The notes: a model not told the origin generated them from the sequence alone. A stretch of 43,280 nucleotides of DNA from an uncultured Pseudomonadota bacterium (GCA_913047675.1 CAJWTO010000008.1:1-43280); one strand, 5' to 3'; shown: positions 20,189 to 32,605, numbered from the stretch's first letter. Made by a program: numbers and translations.

Positions 20189-20293
20189 AATCCTATACTT
20201 TTACTTATATTTTTTATTGTTGCTCTAAATATAACACTGAAAAAATCCTCTGATAACCTTTCCCAAGGTTTGGTTAAGCTGTTGGCCTTGGCA

Positions 20294-20500
20294 CTAAGCG
20301 TTTAAATCAGGAATCAGCTGACTTTTCAATTTTGTTATTTGGTCTTTAAGATTGAGTTTTCTTAGCTTCATGCGTCTCAATAGAAGCTGATCGGCGTTAC
20401 CGCTCGCGTCCAGTGTTATAACCGTTTGGTCTAAGTCCCTGTGCTGGATCTCCAAGTCCCATATTTTGTGCTTTATTAACTCTTCGTCATTTCTACCCAT
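20294..20500 (-). CDS. small YdcH/DUF465-like protein
   Basis: HRDLDQTVITLDASGNADQLLLRRMKLRKLNLKDQITKLKSQL has the DUF465 pattern. Internal ATG start (20500) preferred to 20521. Confidence 0.75.
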   Translation of the reverse strand: MGRNDEELIKHKIWDLEIQHRDLDQTVITLDASGNADQLLLRRMKLRKLNLKDQITKLKSQLIPDLNA

Positions 20501-20562
20501 TCTTAATCTACACTTTTTCAAATAGTTCCGTGGCTATACGAGCATATTTGGCGTATACCGAA

Positions 20563-21045
20563 CTAGTCTCTGAAATTCTCAAACTGAAGTGGAAACTTCT
20601 GTTTACTGTCTTTAATTTTTTGAATGGCTTCTTGCAGGACATTCCGACTTTTACTCGAAACTCTGAGCTGATTGTCCTGCATTTGTGTTTGTATTTTAAG
20701 TTTTGAGCCTTTTAGGATTTTAATCAGAGTTCTACCTAGCTCCTTATCTATACCCTCTTTCGCTACTAATTTTTGTCGTGCTTCCGCTAAGTTAGTAGAC
20801 AATTCCCCCATTTCGATGCAGTTGATGTCTATTTTTCTTTTCGCAAGTTTTGAGTGCAATATTTCTAATATCTGACGTGTCTGGAATTCAACTTCTGCGA
20901 CTATGACTATATCGTTATCAGTATTATCAACCCTAGCATCTATTCCCTTGAGATCGAATCTGGTGCACAACTCTCTATTTGTTTGATCTATCGCATTTCT
21001 GAGCTCTTGCTTGTCGATAATGGACACTATATCAAAGCTAGGCAT
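20563..21045 (-). CDS. yajQ: YajQ-family cyclic-di-GMP/nucleotide-binding protein
   Basis: MPSFDIVSIIDKQELRNAIDQTNRELCTRFDLKGIDARVDN..., ending KFPLQFENFRD. Confidence 0.96.
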   Translation of the reverse strand: MPSFDIVSIIDKQELRNAIDQTNRELCTRFDLKGIDARVDNTDNDIVIVAEVEFQTRQILEILHSKLAKRKIDINCIEMGELSTNLAEARQKLVAKEGIDKELGRTLIKILKGSKLKIQTQMQDNQLRVSSKSRNVLQEAIQKIKDSKQKFPLQFENFRD

Positions 21046-21216
21046 ATTTTAATTCTCCGAAATCATCGGTGTGGAGTTTTCGTTTATTTTTCTTGTAATT
21101 ATTCTATACGATTTGTTTTAGAATGTATTATCGTAGATTTAAATAAAACCCGCACTAGAAGGAAGTCAAGTGATAGGCAAAGTGCGTGGTCTATAATCAA
21201 ACATCAATTAAGAGGT

Positions 21217-24153
21217 GTGCAGCAAGTTTTGAATAATCCGACCGAGTTTACATTGTTACAAGAATCTAGCATCGCCGCTTCAGGACTTTGTTTAGGTGAA
21301 TACCTTCATGAGAGGACGGGAGCAAGACACATACATTTTTCGAGTGATGACCAGAATAACGCCTTTATGGTTGCATTTTTAACGCTACCCTATGACTCCA
21401 GCGGCGTTGCCCACATACTGGAGCACACTACGTTATGTGGCAGTGAAAGTTACCCTGTTCGTGATCCATTCTTCATGATGCTGCGCCGGTCGTTAAATAC
21501 TTATATGAATGCGTTTACGGGCAGCGATACGACCGCATATCCCTTCGCTACTCAAAATCACAAGGATTTTGATAATTTAATGCGCGTCTATTTGGATGCA
21601 GTTTTTTTTCCAGAGTTAAATATTCTTGATTTCGCGCAAGAAGGTTGGCGCAAAGAGCTCGATAGTAAAGATGGTACGAGATTGGAATACCATGGTGTGG
21701 TTTATAATGAAATGAAAGGCGCGATGAGTTCTCCTGTTGCGAATTTATGGCAGTATCTCTATACAAATTTGTTTCCCGACACTCCTTATAGGCATAATAG
21801 TGGAGGAGATCCCATCGAGATACCAAACCTTAGTCATCAAGATTTACTGCAATTTCATTCCAAGCATTACAATCCGTCCAATGCTATTTTTATGACATTT
21901 GGAAGTTTTCCGTGTGAGGAGCATCAGAAACGGATCCAAGATTTAGTTTTGGATCGTTTTCATGGAAAAGAGCAACCGATAGTAAGTCCTCTGCAGCCAA
22001 GCTTTAAAAGACCCACAAGCGCGGTGACTGAGTATTGCGTTGATTCGATTGAGGAGCGCAGTACTCACGTCGTTTGGGCCTGGGTTCTTGGACAAACCTC
22101 GGTGGTTTCCGATTGTTTGGAAGCACATTTTCTTTCTTCAATTTTTTTGGAGCACAGTGGTTCTCCTGTAAAGAAATATCTAGAAACCACCGAATTAGCT
22201 AATGCACCTTCTGATTTATGTGGAATTGACGATTCCGCTAAACAGCTAATCTTTTTTTGCGGTGTCGAAGGGTCTGAGAAGCACTATGCTGAAACCTTGG
22301 AGACTGGCTTGTTTGATGTCTTTTTAAACCTTAAGCAAGACGGTATCCCTCAGGAAGAGATTATCTCAATAATTGACCGTATAGAAATGGCTCAAAGAGA
22401 TATGGGGGACGGCAGTTATCCTTATGGGTTACGTTTGATGGGGCGGATCCTTCCGGCGGCTATACACAAGGGCGAAATCAGAGAGTTTCTGGATCTAGAT
22501 CAGGCTATTGATAGGCTAAGGAGCGAGGTAAAGACTGATGCCGTTGGCTATGTTCGTAAGTTAGTTGATAAACTCATTCTTAATAACCCTCACAGGGCTA
22601 GAGTTGTTATGGTACCAAGTTCGGACAAAGCTTCGAGAGATGACGCTACTGAACAAGCTAATCTTGCAACTATGCTTGAGAGTCTGAGTTCCGAGGAGAA
22701 AGTCTCCTTAGTCTCAGCGGCTGAAAATTTACGGATGAGACAATGTCAGATAGACGATGAAGAATTATTACCCAAGGTAGGTTTGTCGGATGTCCCCTCC
22801 TATCAGCCGGTTATAAGGCCGAGCCGCATTTCCCAAACTGGAGAGGTCGCGCAGGATGGGGCTTGTTTTAAAGAATACGAGGTCGCGGCAAATGGTATCT
22901 TCCGGGCCAAATTAGCATTGCAACTTTCGAACTTGACGGAAAGTGAAATTCGTTATTTACCTCTTTGGTCAGAATATATTACTGAGTTTGGTGCTGGAGA
23001 CTGTGACTATTTAAGTATGCAGGCGAAGAGGTCTGTGTCTGGTGACTTTTCGGTTTATTCTTCAATTAGACCTGACCCCAGAAAAGCTGACTTATATAGT
23101 GGATGGACCTTGGTTAGTGGTAAGGGACTTGCAAGAAACAAGCAAGCTATTATTGAATCGATGCAGTCGCTAGTTTCTGAAACACGTTTTGACGAAGAGG
23201 ATAGGCTTAAGGACTTGATCATGCAGTCGAGAGCAGATGCTGAGCAAAGTATTACCGAAAAAGGACACCAATTAGCCATTTTGACTGCTGGTCGCGACTT
23301 GTCAGGTTTTGGTGCGCTGTCTGAGTTATGGGACGGAGTGAGCTATATTAAATTCATTAAACAACTTAGTAAGTCAAATTCTACTGAGATGGGGTGCGCC
23401 GAAATTTTTGAGATATTCGAATCTATTCGTCAAAAAGTACTTGCGGGAGCGAGGGAAATCGCCTTAATTGGCGACTCACTAGTTTTATCTGATTTAGACC
23501 ATGACATGTTCTCTGGCGATTTCGTTTCTGATGAACGCCGCAGTGACTTTAGTCCTTTGGATTTAGATCGGTTTGCATGCGCTGATGAAAACGCCTGGAT
23601 AATAAGTTCCGCCGTTAATTTTTGTGCGAGAGTGTTCCCAGCTGTGTCATTGGATTCGCCAGATGCTCCGGCGCTATCAGTGTTGAGTCGTTACCTGCAA
23701 GATGGTTTTCTACACCAGCATATTAGAGAGCAAGGTGGAGCTTATGGAGGCGGGGCTTCGTATGATAGTGAAACCGCGACTTTTCGTTTTTATTCGTACA
23801 GAGATCCTAGATTAAGCGATACATTTCAAGATTTTAATAAGTCCATCGATTGGTTTTTAAGTGACACGAACTCTAGGCGCTTAGAAGAGTCTATTTTGGG
23901 TGCCATTAGAACGATAGATGTGCCCTCATCGCCCGCAGGGGCAGCCGAAAAGAGTTTCAATTCAGACCTGTTTGGTTACTCTAGCGATATAAAGAGAAAA
24001 TTTAGGGAGGGCGTTATGGACGTAACTAAGGGCTCACTATTGGCAGTATGTGAGAAATACTTGTTGTCCAGAGAATCTAGGTTAGGAGTTTTAGCAAGCT
24101 CAGGTAATCAATCGGTACTAGAGAGAGATGGTTTTTTAGTGGGACGGCTATAA
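21217..24153 (+). CDS. insulinase-like M16C zinc metallopeptidase (presequence protease/PreP-like)
   Basis: Inverted zinc motif HILEH (SSGVAHILEHTTLCGSESYPVRDPFFMMLRRSLNTYMNAFTGSDTTAYPFAT). Supplied ORF starts at 20983 inside yajQ; GTG at 21217 is an uncertain alternative start. Confidence 0.9.
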   Translation: MQQVLNNPTEFTLLQESSIAASGLCLGEYLHERTGARHIHFSSDDQNNAFMVAFLTLPYDSSGVAHILEHTTLCGSESYPVRDPFFMMLRRSLNTYMNAFTGSDTTAYPFATQNHKDFDNLMRVYLDAVFFPELNILDFAQEGWRKELDSKDGTRLEYHGVVYNEMKGAMSSPVANLWQYLYTNLFPDTPYRHNSGGDPIEIPNLSHQDLLQFHSKHYNPSNAIFMTFGSFPCEEHQKRIQDLVLDRFHGKEQPIVSPLQPSFKRPTSAVTEYCVDSIEERSTHVVWAWVLGQTSVVSDCLEAHFLSSIFLEHSGSPVKKYLETTELANAPSDLCGIDDSAKQLIFFCGVEGSEKHYAETLETGLFDVFLNLKQDGIPQEEIISIIDRIEMAQRDMGDGSYPYGLRLMGRILPAAIHKGEIREFLDLDQAIDRLRSEVKTDAVGYVRKLVDKLILNNPHRARVVMVPSSDKASRDDATEQANLATMLESLSSEEKVSLVSAAENLRMRQCQIDDEELLPKVGLSDVPSYQPVIRPSRISQTGEVAQDGACFKEYEVAANGIFRAKLALQLSNLTESEIRYLPLWSEYITEFGAGDCDYLSMQAKRSVSGDFSVYSSIRPDPRKADLYSGWTLVSGKGLARNKQAIIESMQSLVSETRFDEEDRLKDLIMQSRADAEQSITEKGHQLAILTAGRDLSGFGALSELWDGVSYIKFIKQLSKSNSTEMGCAEIFEIFESIRQKVLAGAREIALIGDSLVLSDLDHDMFSGDFVSDERRSDFSPLDLDRFACADENAWIISSAVNFCARVFPAVSLDSPDAPALSVLSRYLQDGFLHQHIREQGGAYGGGASYDSETATFRFYSYRDPRLSDTFQDFNKSIDWFLSDTNSRRLEESILGAIRTIDVPSSPAGAAEKSFNSDLFGYSSDIKRKFREGVMDVTKGSLLAVCEKYLLSRESRLGVLASSGNQSVLERDGFLVGRL

Positions 24154-24184
24154 ATTTTTACGTGAGGGTTAGACTGTCGCGATA

Positions 24185-25210
24185 GTGGATAGGCAAAATA
24201 ATAAACATTTGGGTGAAGAGGCAGTAAGGGTCTTGGAGTCTTATGGAATATCGGGCGCGAAGCTTTCAGAAATCGGCGATGGGTTGATAAATCTCACGGT
24301 CGAAGTTCTAGAGGAGACTGGTAATTGTTTTATTTTGCAAAAAGTAAGTGGAATTTTTAAACCTTCGGTAAACGATAAGATTGCCGAAGTAACAGCTCAT
24401 TTGAGAGAAAATGGGGTATCCTGTCCAAAAATTATTCCAACAAAAAATAATAAGAATTACCTCGAGCGGGATGGCGATGTTTGGCGTTTATATGAGTATA
24501 TTCCAGGCTGCTCCAAGACCGTATTTACGTCCCCGGGAGATGCATATTCTGCCGGTAAAGCTTTGGCTCAGTTTCACGAGGGGTTAAAGAATTTTGATGT
24601 TCGATTATTAGCAAATGAGCGACCGCACATACATGATTTGCGCCTTCACTTAAATGAGCTCGAAAAAACCTTATCGCTCGGTACATCACATCGTTTGTAT
24701 CCACAATGTTTTACGTTGAGCAAACGTATTAAACTTTTGGCTTCAAGGATTCCAGATTTTGATCCAGGTCCGTCGATAATAGCCCACGGTGATCCTAAGG
24801 TGTCAAATCTTTTGTTTTCGGTCGGATTAAACTCGGCAGTCTGTTTTATTGATTTAGATACAGTAGGGCTTATGCCGCATGCGCTAGAGCTAGGAGACGC
24901 GATGCGCTCGTGGTGCAACCCTTTTCCTGAAGATTCTTCTTCTTCTCTCTTTAATCTGGAACTGTATGAAGCCGCCCTCGAAGGTTATAATTTGGTTGGG
25001 TCCCCTACTGGGCTAGATGAATCTATTCTGCCTGCGACCTTGCAGATTTATGTTGAGCTGGCGAGTAGATTTTTATCGGATGTCATCCATGAATCTTACT
25101 TTGGCTGGGATGACACAAACTATGAAAGTGCGGCGTCGCACAATTTGGCAAGAGCCAGGGCTCAAGTTTTGGCTGCCGAAAGTTTAGTGATACATATTTC
25201 GAAAAATTAA
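24185..25210 (+). CDS. phosphotransferase of the APH/homoserine-kinase-like fold (NahK/MdsC-like)
   Basis: IIAHGDPKVSNLLF...AVCFIDLDTVGLMPHALELGDAMRSW matches APH catalytic HGDxxxxN and DxD motifs. GTG start. Confidence 0.75.
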   Translation: MDRQNNKHLGEEAVRVLESYGISGAKLSEIGDGLINLTVEVLEETGNCFILQKVSGIFKPSVNDKIAEVTAHLRENGVSCPKIIPTKNNKNYLERDGDVWRLYEYIPGCSKTVFTSPGDAYSAGKALAQFHEGLKNFDVRLLANERPHIHDLRLHLNELEKTLSLGTSHRLYPQCFTLSKRIKLLASRIPDFDPGPSIIAHGDPKVSNLLFSVGLNSAVCFIDLDTVGLMPHALELGDAMRSWCNPFPEDSSSSLFNLELYEAALEGYNLVGSPTGLDESILPATLQIYVELASRFLSDVIHESYFGWDDTNYESAASHNLARARAQVLAAESLVIHISKN

Positions 25211-25414
25211 TTTATTAGACTGACTGAAATATTAGTTGCATTGATGGCATAGCCCAGAGACCTTTATTTATGTTAAACTGGTGAGCTTGCATGGGATATG
25301 TGCGCCTTAGTTTGTCTAGTTTATGACTATTTTTTAACGCTGTGCGGTTATTATCATTTTCCCCTATAAGAAATTTAGGCCCACTTTTTTGGAAATTCGA
25401 AGTGGAGTAACGTA

Positions 25415-25456
25415 ATGTTTTCGTATCATTTTCTCTTGTGGGATTTGGAGAAGTGA
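25415..25456 (+). other. candidate 13-codon leader ORF (MFSYHFLLWDLEK*)
   Basis: ATG with upstream GGAG at 25404-25407, ending 24 nt before the ATG of the downstream gene. Short, so could be chance. Confidence 0.3.
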
Positions 25457-25480
25457 AACCACATGTATGGAGAAAATTAA

Positions 25481-25783
25481 ATGCCAGCAGGACTGAAGAC
25501 AAAAGAAGCTAGTGATGTGGAACAGGTTCCCGCCCAGAAACTTTCAATATACCACGTGACCCGTTTAGAAAAATGTAAGCTGGACAAAACTGGTCCCACC
25601 GGCTATCGGTATGTTATTGAAGGTGGCTACGCCCCGATTACCGGTTTTAGGGCCGGTTCCAAAGATGATGTAAGTAGTCACGCGACCGCGCTTGCTAAAG
25701 AAATGAATGAGCGTCGAGGTTTGAAGGGCACTAAACACATTGTGATAGGAAAGCCTAAGAAGGCGCAAGAATCGAAGAAATAG
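25481..25783 (+). CDS. small basic hypothetical protein
   Basis: 100 aa, GGAG Shine-Dalgarno 8 nt upstream of ATG (25469-25472), low-complexity Lys-rich tail; no family recognised. Confidence 0.6.
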   Translation: MPAGLKTKEASDVEQVPAQKLSIYHVTRLEKCKLDKTGPTGYRYVIEGGYAPITGFRAGSKDDVSSHATALAKEMNERRGLKGTKHIVIGKPKKAQESKK

Positions 25784-25897
25784 TATATTTGAAAGTAATT
25801 TTCCTTCTACGGAGAGCATTCGCCTATTACCGCTACCGGTAAAGCACCACCAACCTCTGTGCGACTGAAAATCAGCTTTAAGCAGATGTATTGGTTT

Positions 25898-25984
25898 TGG
25901 TACCGGGAGGGGGAATCGAACCCCCACATCCTTTCGGATACCAGATTTTGAGTCTGGCGCGTCTACCAGTTCCGCCATCCCGGC
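25898..25984 (-). tRNA. tRNA-Leu(CAA), CCA encoded
   Basis: Minus strand GCCGGGATGGCGGAACTGGTAGACGCGCCAGACTCAAAATCTGGTATCCGAAAGGATGTGGGGGTTCGATTCCCCCTCCCGGTACCA; class II with variable arm, anticodon loop CTCAAAA. Confidence 0.96.
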
Positions 25985-26064
25985 TTGGACCTAGTGGCGA
26001 AGAAGTATAGAGAAACACAGAGGCTAGGTCGACAGGGTATTGAAAAATAATATGGGGCTCTCTT

Positions 26065-28231
<2,167 letters not shown>

Positions 28232-28300
28232 CATCCTACTTAACAAATGTGGCATAATTAGTTTTTATTACCAAGAGACTAGTTAAAGGAACTGTTCTTT

Positions 28301-28624
28301 ATGGATTTTTTTATACAAAGTGCGTTGGCTCAAAGTGGGCAGGCGGCTAACGAGCCTGGCTTAGCAAGTTTTCTTCCCTTGATAATCCTTTTTGTTGTGT
28401 TTTATTTTTTTCTTATACGACCTCAGATGAAGAAGCAGAAAGAGCATGGGAAAATGATCAAGAACTTGGCGGTTGGTGATGAAGTTGTTACCAATGGAGG
28501 AGTTCTGGGAAAGATTACCGCAGTTGATGAGTATTTTTTTAAGGTAAAGATAGCCGCGGACACCGAGGTAAAAATTCAAAAAATAGCAATTGCGCAAGTC
28601 ATGCCCACGTCAACGGTAGAATAA
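28301..28624 (+). CDS. yajC: preprotein translocase subunit YajC
   Basis: Single TM segment, FFLIRPQMKKQKEHGKMIKNLAVGDEVVTNGGVLGKI; located between tgt and secD. Confidence 0.96.
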   Translation: MDFFIQSALAQSGQAANEPGLASFLPLIILFVVFYFFLIRPQMKKQKEHGKMIKNLAVGDEVVTNGGVLGKITAVDEYFFKVKIAADTEVKIQKIAIAQVMPTSTVE

Positions 28625-28689
28625 GTCTTTAAGAAGCTAAAGGCACAGTGATATCATAATGCTAGGTTTTTTTTCAGGCTAAATTTAAG

Positions 28690-30510
28690 ATGAATCAATA
28701 TTCTATCTGGCGTTATTTGTTCATTTTAGCGATTTGCGGCCTCGGTTTTTTGTATGCGTTACCTAATTATTATGGACATGATCATGCGCTGCAGATCAAT
28801 GGACTTCGTGGTAATGCGATAGATACAAGACTGCAAACTGATATCAGTTCGAAGTTAGATGATTCTGGTGTTGCATATAAGTCTCTCAAAATAGAAGGCA
28901 ATAGCTTATTGCTCAGGTTCAGTGATTCTGAAAATCGACGCATCGCGCGAGACGTGATCGGCGAGATGTTTGAGGCAGGTGATTATGTTGTAGCATTTAG
29001 CTTAGCTAGCGCTATGCCGGACTGGTTGAAATCAATTGGAGGGAAGCCTTTGTCCATGGGGCTCGATTTGAGGGGCGGTGTGCATTTCTTGATGCAGGTA
29101 GATACAAATACTGTCAAAACTCAAACGGAAGAACGCTTTATTTCAGAGCTAAAAACAGCACTTCGAAAGGACAAAGTAAGGTACCGCTCTATTGCAAAAA
29201 GCTCTGAGGGTGGTCTGGAATTAGAACTAACTAATGATGAAATGAAGATCCGAGCTCAGGGAATAATAAAGGCTCAATTTCCGGAATTAACACCAGTTGA
29301 AAACGAAAGTGGCAATGCAAAAGTAAAATTGGATATTTCGGACGAGACACTTTCTGAGACTCAGAAGGCTGCGCTTCAGCAAAATTTGCAAACACTGCGA
29401 AATAGAGTCAACGAATTTGGAGTATCCGAGCCTGTTATTCAACAGCAGGGGATTGATCGAATTGTTGTTCAACTGCCTGGCGTTGAAGATACAGCGGAGG
29501 CTAAAAAGATTTTGGGTGCGACGGCGACGTTAGAGTTTCGAATGGTGGATTTGAGTGGTGACGTTGCGGCTGCGGTTAATGGCAGTATTCCGATTAAATC
29601 GAAGTTATATTATGAAAGAGATGGTACTCCTGTTCTTTTAGATAAAAGAGTAATGCTTACCGGCGAGTACATTATCGATGCGTCGTCTGGACTTGAGGCG
29701 CAGAGCGGTACGCCGGCAGTTTTCATTACCTTAAACGGTAAGGGTGCGAGAATTTTTAGTAGAGCTACAGGAGAACGAATTGGGCAGCCTATGGCTGTGG
29801 TTTACTTAGAAAGGCGCAATGGAAGACAAATAGAGGAAGTGATTAATATTGCGACTATCCAAGGTCAACTTTCTAAACGATTTCAAATTTCTGGTTTAGA
29901 CACAACTGAAGAGGCCCGAACATTGGCGCTTTTATTAAGAGCCGGGGCCTTAGCTGCTCCCATAGAGATAGTTGAAGAACGTACTGTGGGCCCTAGTTTA
30001 GGTAAGGACAACATTGAGCGCGGCTTCAACTCCATGATCATTGGAATGTTTTTTGTACTAGTTTTTATGGCAATTTATTACAAAGTCTTTGGTTTAATAG
30101 CCAATATTGCGGTTATAACCAATGTCGTGATGATTGTGTCGTTACTGTCTGTACTCCAGGCGACTTTAACATTGCCTGGAATAGCGGGTATTGTCTTGAC
30201 AGTAGGCATGGCTGTTGATGCAAATGTGCTGATTTTTCAGAGAATTCGAGAAGAGATAAAAAATGGTAATTCGCCTCAAATGAGCATTAGCGCGGGTTAC
30301 GACAAAGCATTTTCGACGATCGCCGATGCGAATATCACCACTTTGATAGCGGCGGTCGTATTATTTAGTTTCGGTACAGGGCCTATAAAAGGTTTTGCGG
30401 TGACTTTGTCTCTTGGTATCGTCACCTCCATGTTTACCGCAATTCTCGGGACGCGAGCCTTGGTTAATTTACTGTACGGTAAAAAGAAATTACATAAGTT
30501 ATCAGTCTAA
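28690..30510 (+). CDS. secD: protein translocase subunit SecD
   Basis: GLDLRGGVHFLMQVD, NRVNEFGVSEPVIQQQG, RIVVQLPGVEDTAEAKKILGATATLEF, GMAVDANVLIFQRIREE. Confidence 0.97.
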   Translation: MNQYSIWRYLFILAICGLGFLYALPNYYGHDHALQINGLRGNAIDTRLQTDISSKLDDSGVAYKSLKIEGNSLLLRFSDSENRRIARDVIGEMFEAGDYVVAFSLASAMPDWLKSIGGKPLSMGLDLRGGVHFLMQVDTNTVKTQTEERFISELKTALRKDKVRYRSIAKSSEGGLELELTNDEMKIRAQGIIKAQFPELTPVENESGNAKVKLDISDETLSETQKAALQQNLQTLRNRVNEFGVSEPVIQQQGIDRIVVQLPGVEDTAEAKKILGATATLEFRMVDLSGDVAAAVNGSIPIKSKLYYERDGTPVLLDKRVMLTGEYIIDASSGLEAQSGTPAVFITLNGKGARIFSRATGERIGQPMAVVYLERRNGRQIEEVINIATIQGQLSKRFQISGLDTTEEARTLALLLRAGALAAPIEIVEERTVGPSLGKDNIERGFNSMIIGMFFVLVFMAIYYKVFGLIANIAVITNVVMIVSLLSVLQATLTLPGIAGIVLTVGMAVDANVLIFQRIREEIKNGNSPQMSISAGYDKAFSTIADANITTLIAAVVLFSFGTGPIKGFAVTLSLGIVTSMFTAILGTRALVNLLYGKKKLHKLSV

Positions 30511-30520
30511 GGTTAGTGCT

Positions 30521-31447
30521 ATGAGCTCTGAAAATAAAAAAATAACCAATATTGATTTTCTGGGGAAAGCGCGTATTGCTTTATTAGTAACGTTCACGCT
30601 TCTGGTAGTTTCCGCGTCATCTTTTTTTACAAAAGGGCTAAATTTAGGGATTGATTTTACTGGTGGGACGTTAGTAGAAGTGGGTTTTAGTGAAGCGGTG
30701 GATCTATCCGAGGTGCGAGGTGCGCTAGTAGGTGCAGAGTTTCAAGGGGCCACCGCGCAGAGCTTTGGAACAGCTGAAGAGGTTTTAATCAGATTGCCCA
30801 TAAGCTCGAGTGAGATGAGTGCTGAGGTTGGAGATCGAGTATTACAGTCCCTCCCAGATGCCGAGATGAGACGCGTTGAGTTTGTCGGTCCACAGGTTGG
30901 ACAAGAGTTGACTGAGGATGGTTTTTTAGCCCTTTTATACGCCTTTTCCGGCATTCTAATTTATGTAATGATCCGTTTTACTTTTAAGTTTGCAGTTGGC
31001 GCTATTGCTGCAGTTATCCATGACGTTGTAATTACGGTTGGTATATTCTCGGTGACAGGAATGAGCTTCGACTTGACCGTTTTGGCTGCTGTCTTAGCGG
31101 TCATTGGTTACTCTCTTAACGATACCATTGTAGTCTATGATAGGGTGAGAGAAAATTTTAGGCGTTACAGGGATAAGGACGCTAAATCTGTTGTGAATCT
31201 TTCCCTTAATCAGACGTTGTCTAGGACTTTGGTAACATCTGGAACGACATTATTTGTTGTCACGGCACTGTTCTTTTTGGGCGGTGAGCTAATTCATGGT
31301 TTTGCGACCGCGCTCATCATTGGGATCTTAGTGGGTACGTACTCGTCTATTTATGTGGCTAGCTTGTCACTTGTAGCATTGCGAGTAAGTGGTATAGATC
31401 TGATGCCTGTGTCTAAAGAGGACGGGCAAATAGACAAACGTCCTTAA
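30521..31447 (+). CDS. secF: protein translocase subunit SecF
   Basis: GLNLGIDFTGGTLVEVGF, VIGYSLNDTIVVYDRVREN; ATG at 30521 preferred over supplied 30413. Confidence 0.97.
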   Translation: MSSENKKITNIDFLGKARIALLVTFTLLVVSASSFFTKGLNLGIDFTGGTLVEVGFSEAVDLSEVRGALVGAEFQGATAQSFGTAEEVLIRLPISSSEMSAEVGDRVLQSLPDAEMRRVEFVGPQVGQELTEDGFLALLYAFSGILIYVMIRFTFKFAVGAIAAVIHDVVITVGIFSVTGMSFDLTVLAAVLAVIGYSLNDTIVVYDRVRENFRRYRDKDAKSVVNLSLNQTLSRTLVTSGTTLFVVTALFFLGGELIHGFATALIIGILVGTYSSIYVASLSLVALRVSGIDLMPVSKEDGQIDKRP

Positions 31448-31480
31448 TATATTAGGTCGATTTCCAGCAAGAGTTGCGAT

Positions 31481-32605
31481 TTGAAAATCTTGGTAGATAG
31501 TGAACTAACTGACGCTAAAGATATTTTTAGTCATTTGGGGCGCGTTGAGGTTTTTGAAGGGCGGATGCTAACTCGACAGTTGGCTAAGACAGCACAAATA
31601 CTTATCGTTCGATCTGTTACTACTGTCGATAGAAACCTTTTGCAGGATTCCGACATACGGTTTGTTGGCTCTGCCACGTCAGGACAAGACCATGTAGATA
31701 CAGAATTTTTAGAGAACAATGACATAAAGTTTGCGTCGGCGGCAGGGACAAATGCTAAGACAGTAGCCGAGCACGTTCTATGTTGTATTGTAGAATATCT
31801 GGATGAGTCCGCGGCCACGTTAGAAGAAGTATCTGTTGGATTAGTAGGATATGGTCACGTAGGCCAGGCGGTAGGAGAACTATTGGACAGGCTGTCAGTG
31901 AAATACTGCGCTTATGATCCATTCGTAAACTCCGACTTGTATCCAATGATTTTAAGCGATTTTAATAAAGTCCTCGGCTCTGATGTAGTGAGTCTCCATG
32001 TACCCTTGACTCATAGCGGGACTCATCCTACTCATAATTTAATCGGATCTAATGTCATCTCCGAGTTGAGCACTGGAGCTCTTTTGATAAATACTGCCCG
32101 AGGAAATGTGCTGGATCAGAAGGCTCTTTTAAAGAGGTTGACGGGAGGTAATAAAATTTGGGCTGCCATTGACTGTTGGGCTGACGAGCCGGATATCGAT
32201 CCAGAATTGGCTCAGGCTGTTTGGAGAGCTACCCCGCATATAGCCGGATATTCGCGAGAAGCTAAGAGGCGCGCCATATTGAGCGTGTACGAAAGTGTTT
32301 GTAAATTTTTGGGTGTGGACAGTAAGCGATTTGAATTTCCGCGTGATCTAAGATCGATTGGAAAGCTAGGCGGTGAAGCTGAGTTGAAAGATGTGTTAAA
32401 TATTGTGCATCCTCTGAGGCGTCACAATGAAGAAACAAAGAAGTTATCTGAGTTAGATTGGCCACAGAAAGCTTTCGATTTTGATGACTATCGGGCGGAG
32501 TATGGCTTGAGGAACGAATTTAGTGCCTACCAGACAGTGTATTCAGATTTTGACGGTGGTATTATTAAACTCCTAGCTAGGTTGGGGTTTGTATCTAAGC
32601 CTTAG
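31481..32605 (+). CDS. pdxB: erythronate-4-phosphate dehydrogenase
   Basis: MKILVDSELTDAKDIFSHLGRVEVFEGRML, FVGSATSGQDHVD, VGLVGYGHVGQAVGELLDRL, WRATPHIAGYSREAKRRA. TTG start. Confidence 0.92.
   Translation: MKILVDSELTDAKDIFSHLGRVEVFEGRMLTRQLAKTAQILIVRSVTTVDRNLLQDSDIRFVGSATSGQDHVDTEFLENNDIKFASAAGTNAKTVAEHVLCCIVEYLDESAATLEEVSVGLVGYGHVGQAVGELLDRLSVKYCAYDPFVNSDLYPMILSDFNKVLGSDVVSLHVPLTHSGTHPTHNLIGSNVISELSTGALLINTARGNVLDQKALLKRLTGGNKIWAAIDCWADEPDIDPELAQAVWRATPHIAGYSREAKRRAILSVYESVCKFLGVDSKRFEFPRDLRSIGKLGGEAELKDVLNIVHPLRRHNEETKKLSELDWPQKAFDFDDYRAEYGLRNEFSAYQTVYSDFDGGIIKLLARLGFVSKP

Noticed and set aside
20255-20270. AACCTT-TCCC-AAGGTT hairpin downstream of the YdcH-like gene
   Set aside because: Could be a weak minus-strand terminator, but the stem is short and AT-rich and the T tract is displaced by about 10 nt.
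25215-25502. 95-aa minus-strand ORF in the gap before the 25481 gene
   Set aside because: No coding-like composition or recognisable motif, and overlaps the start of a better supported gene.
25843-25858. TTACC...GGTAA inverted repeat downstream of tRNA-Leu
   Set aside because: Five-bp stem without a T tract; too weak to call as a terminator or RNA element.
25565-25978. 137-aa minus-strand ORF starting MAELVDAPDSKSG...
   Set aside because: Its N-terminal part is the translation of tRNA-Leu(CAA), a well-known spurious ORF type, and the rest is antisense to the 25481 gene.
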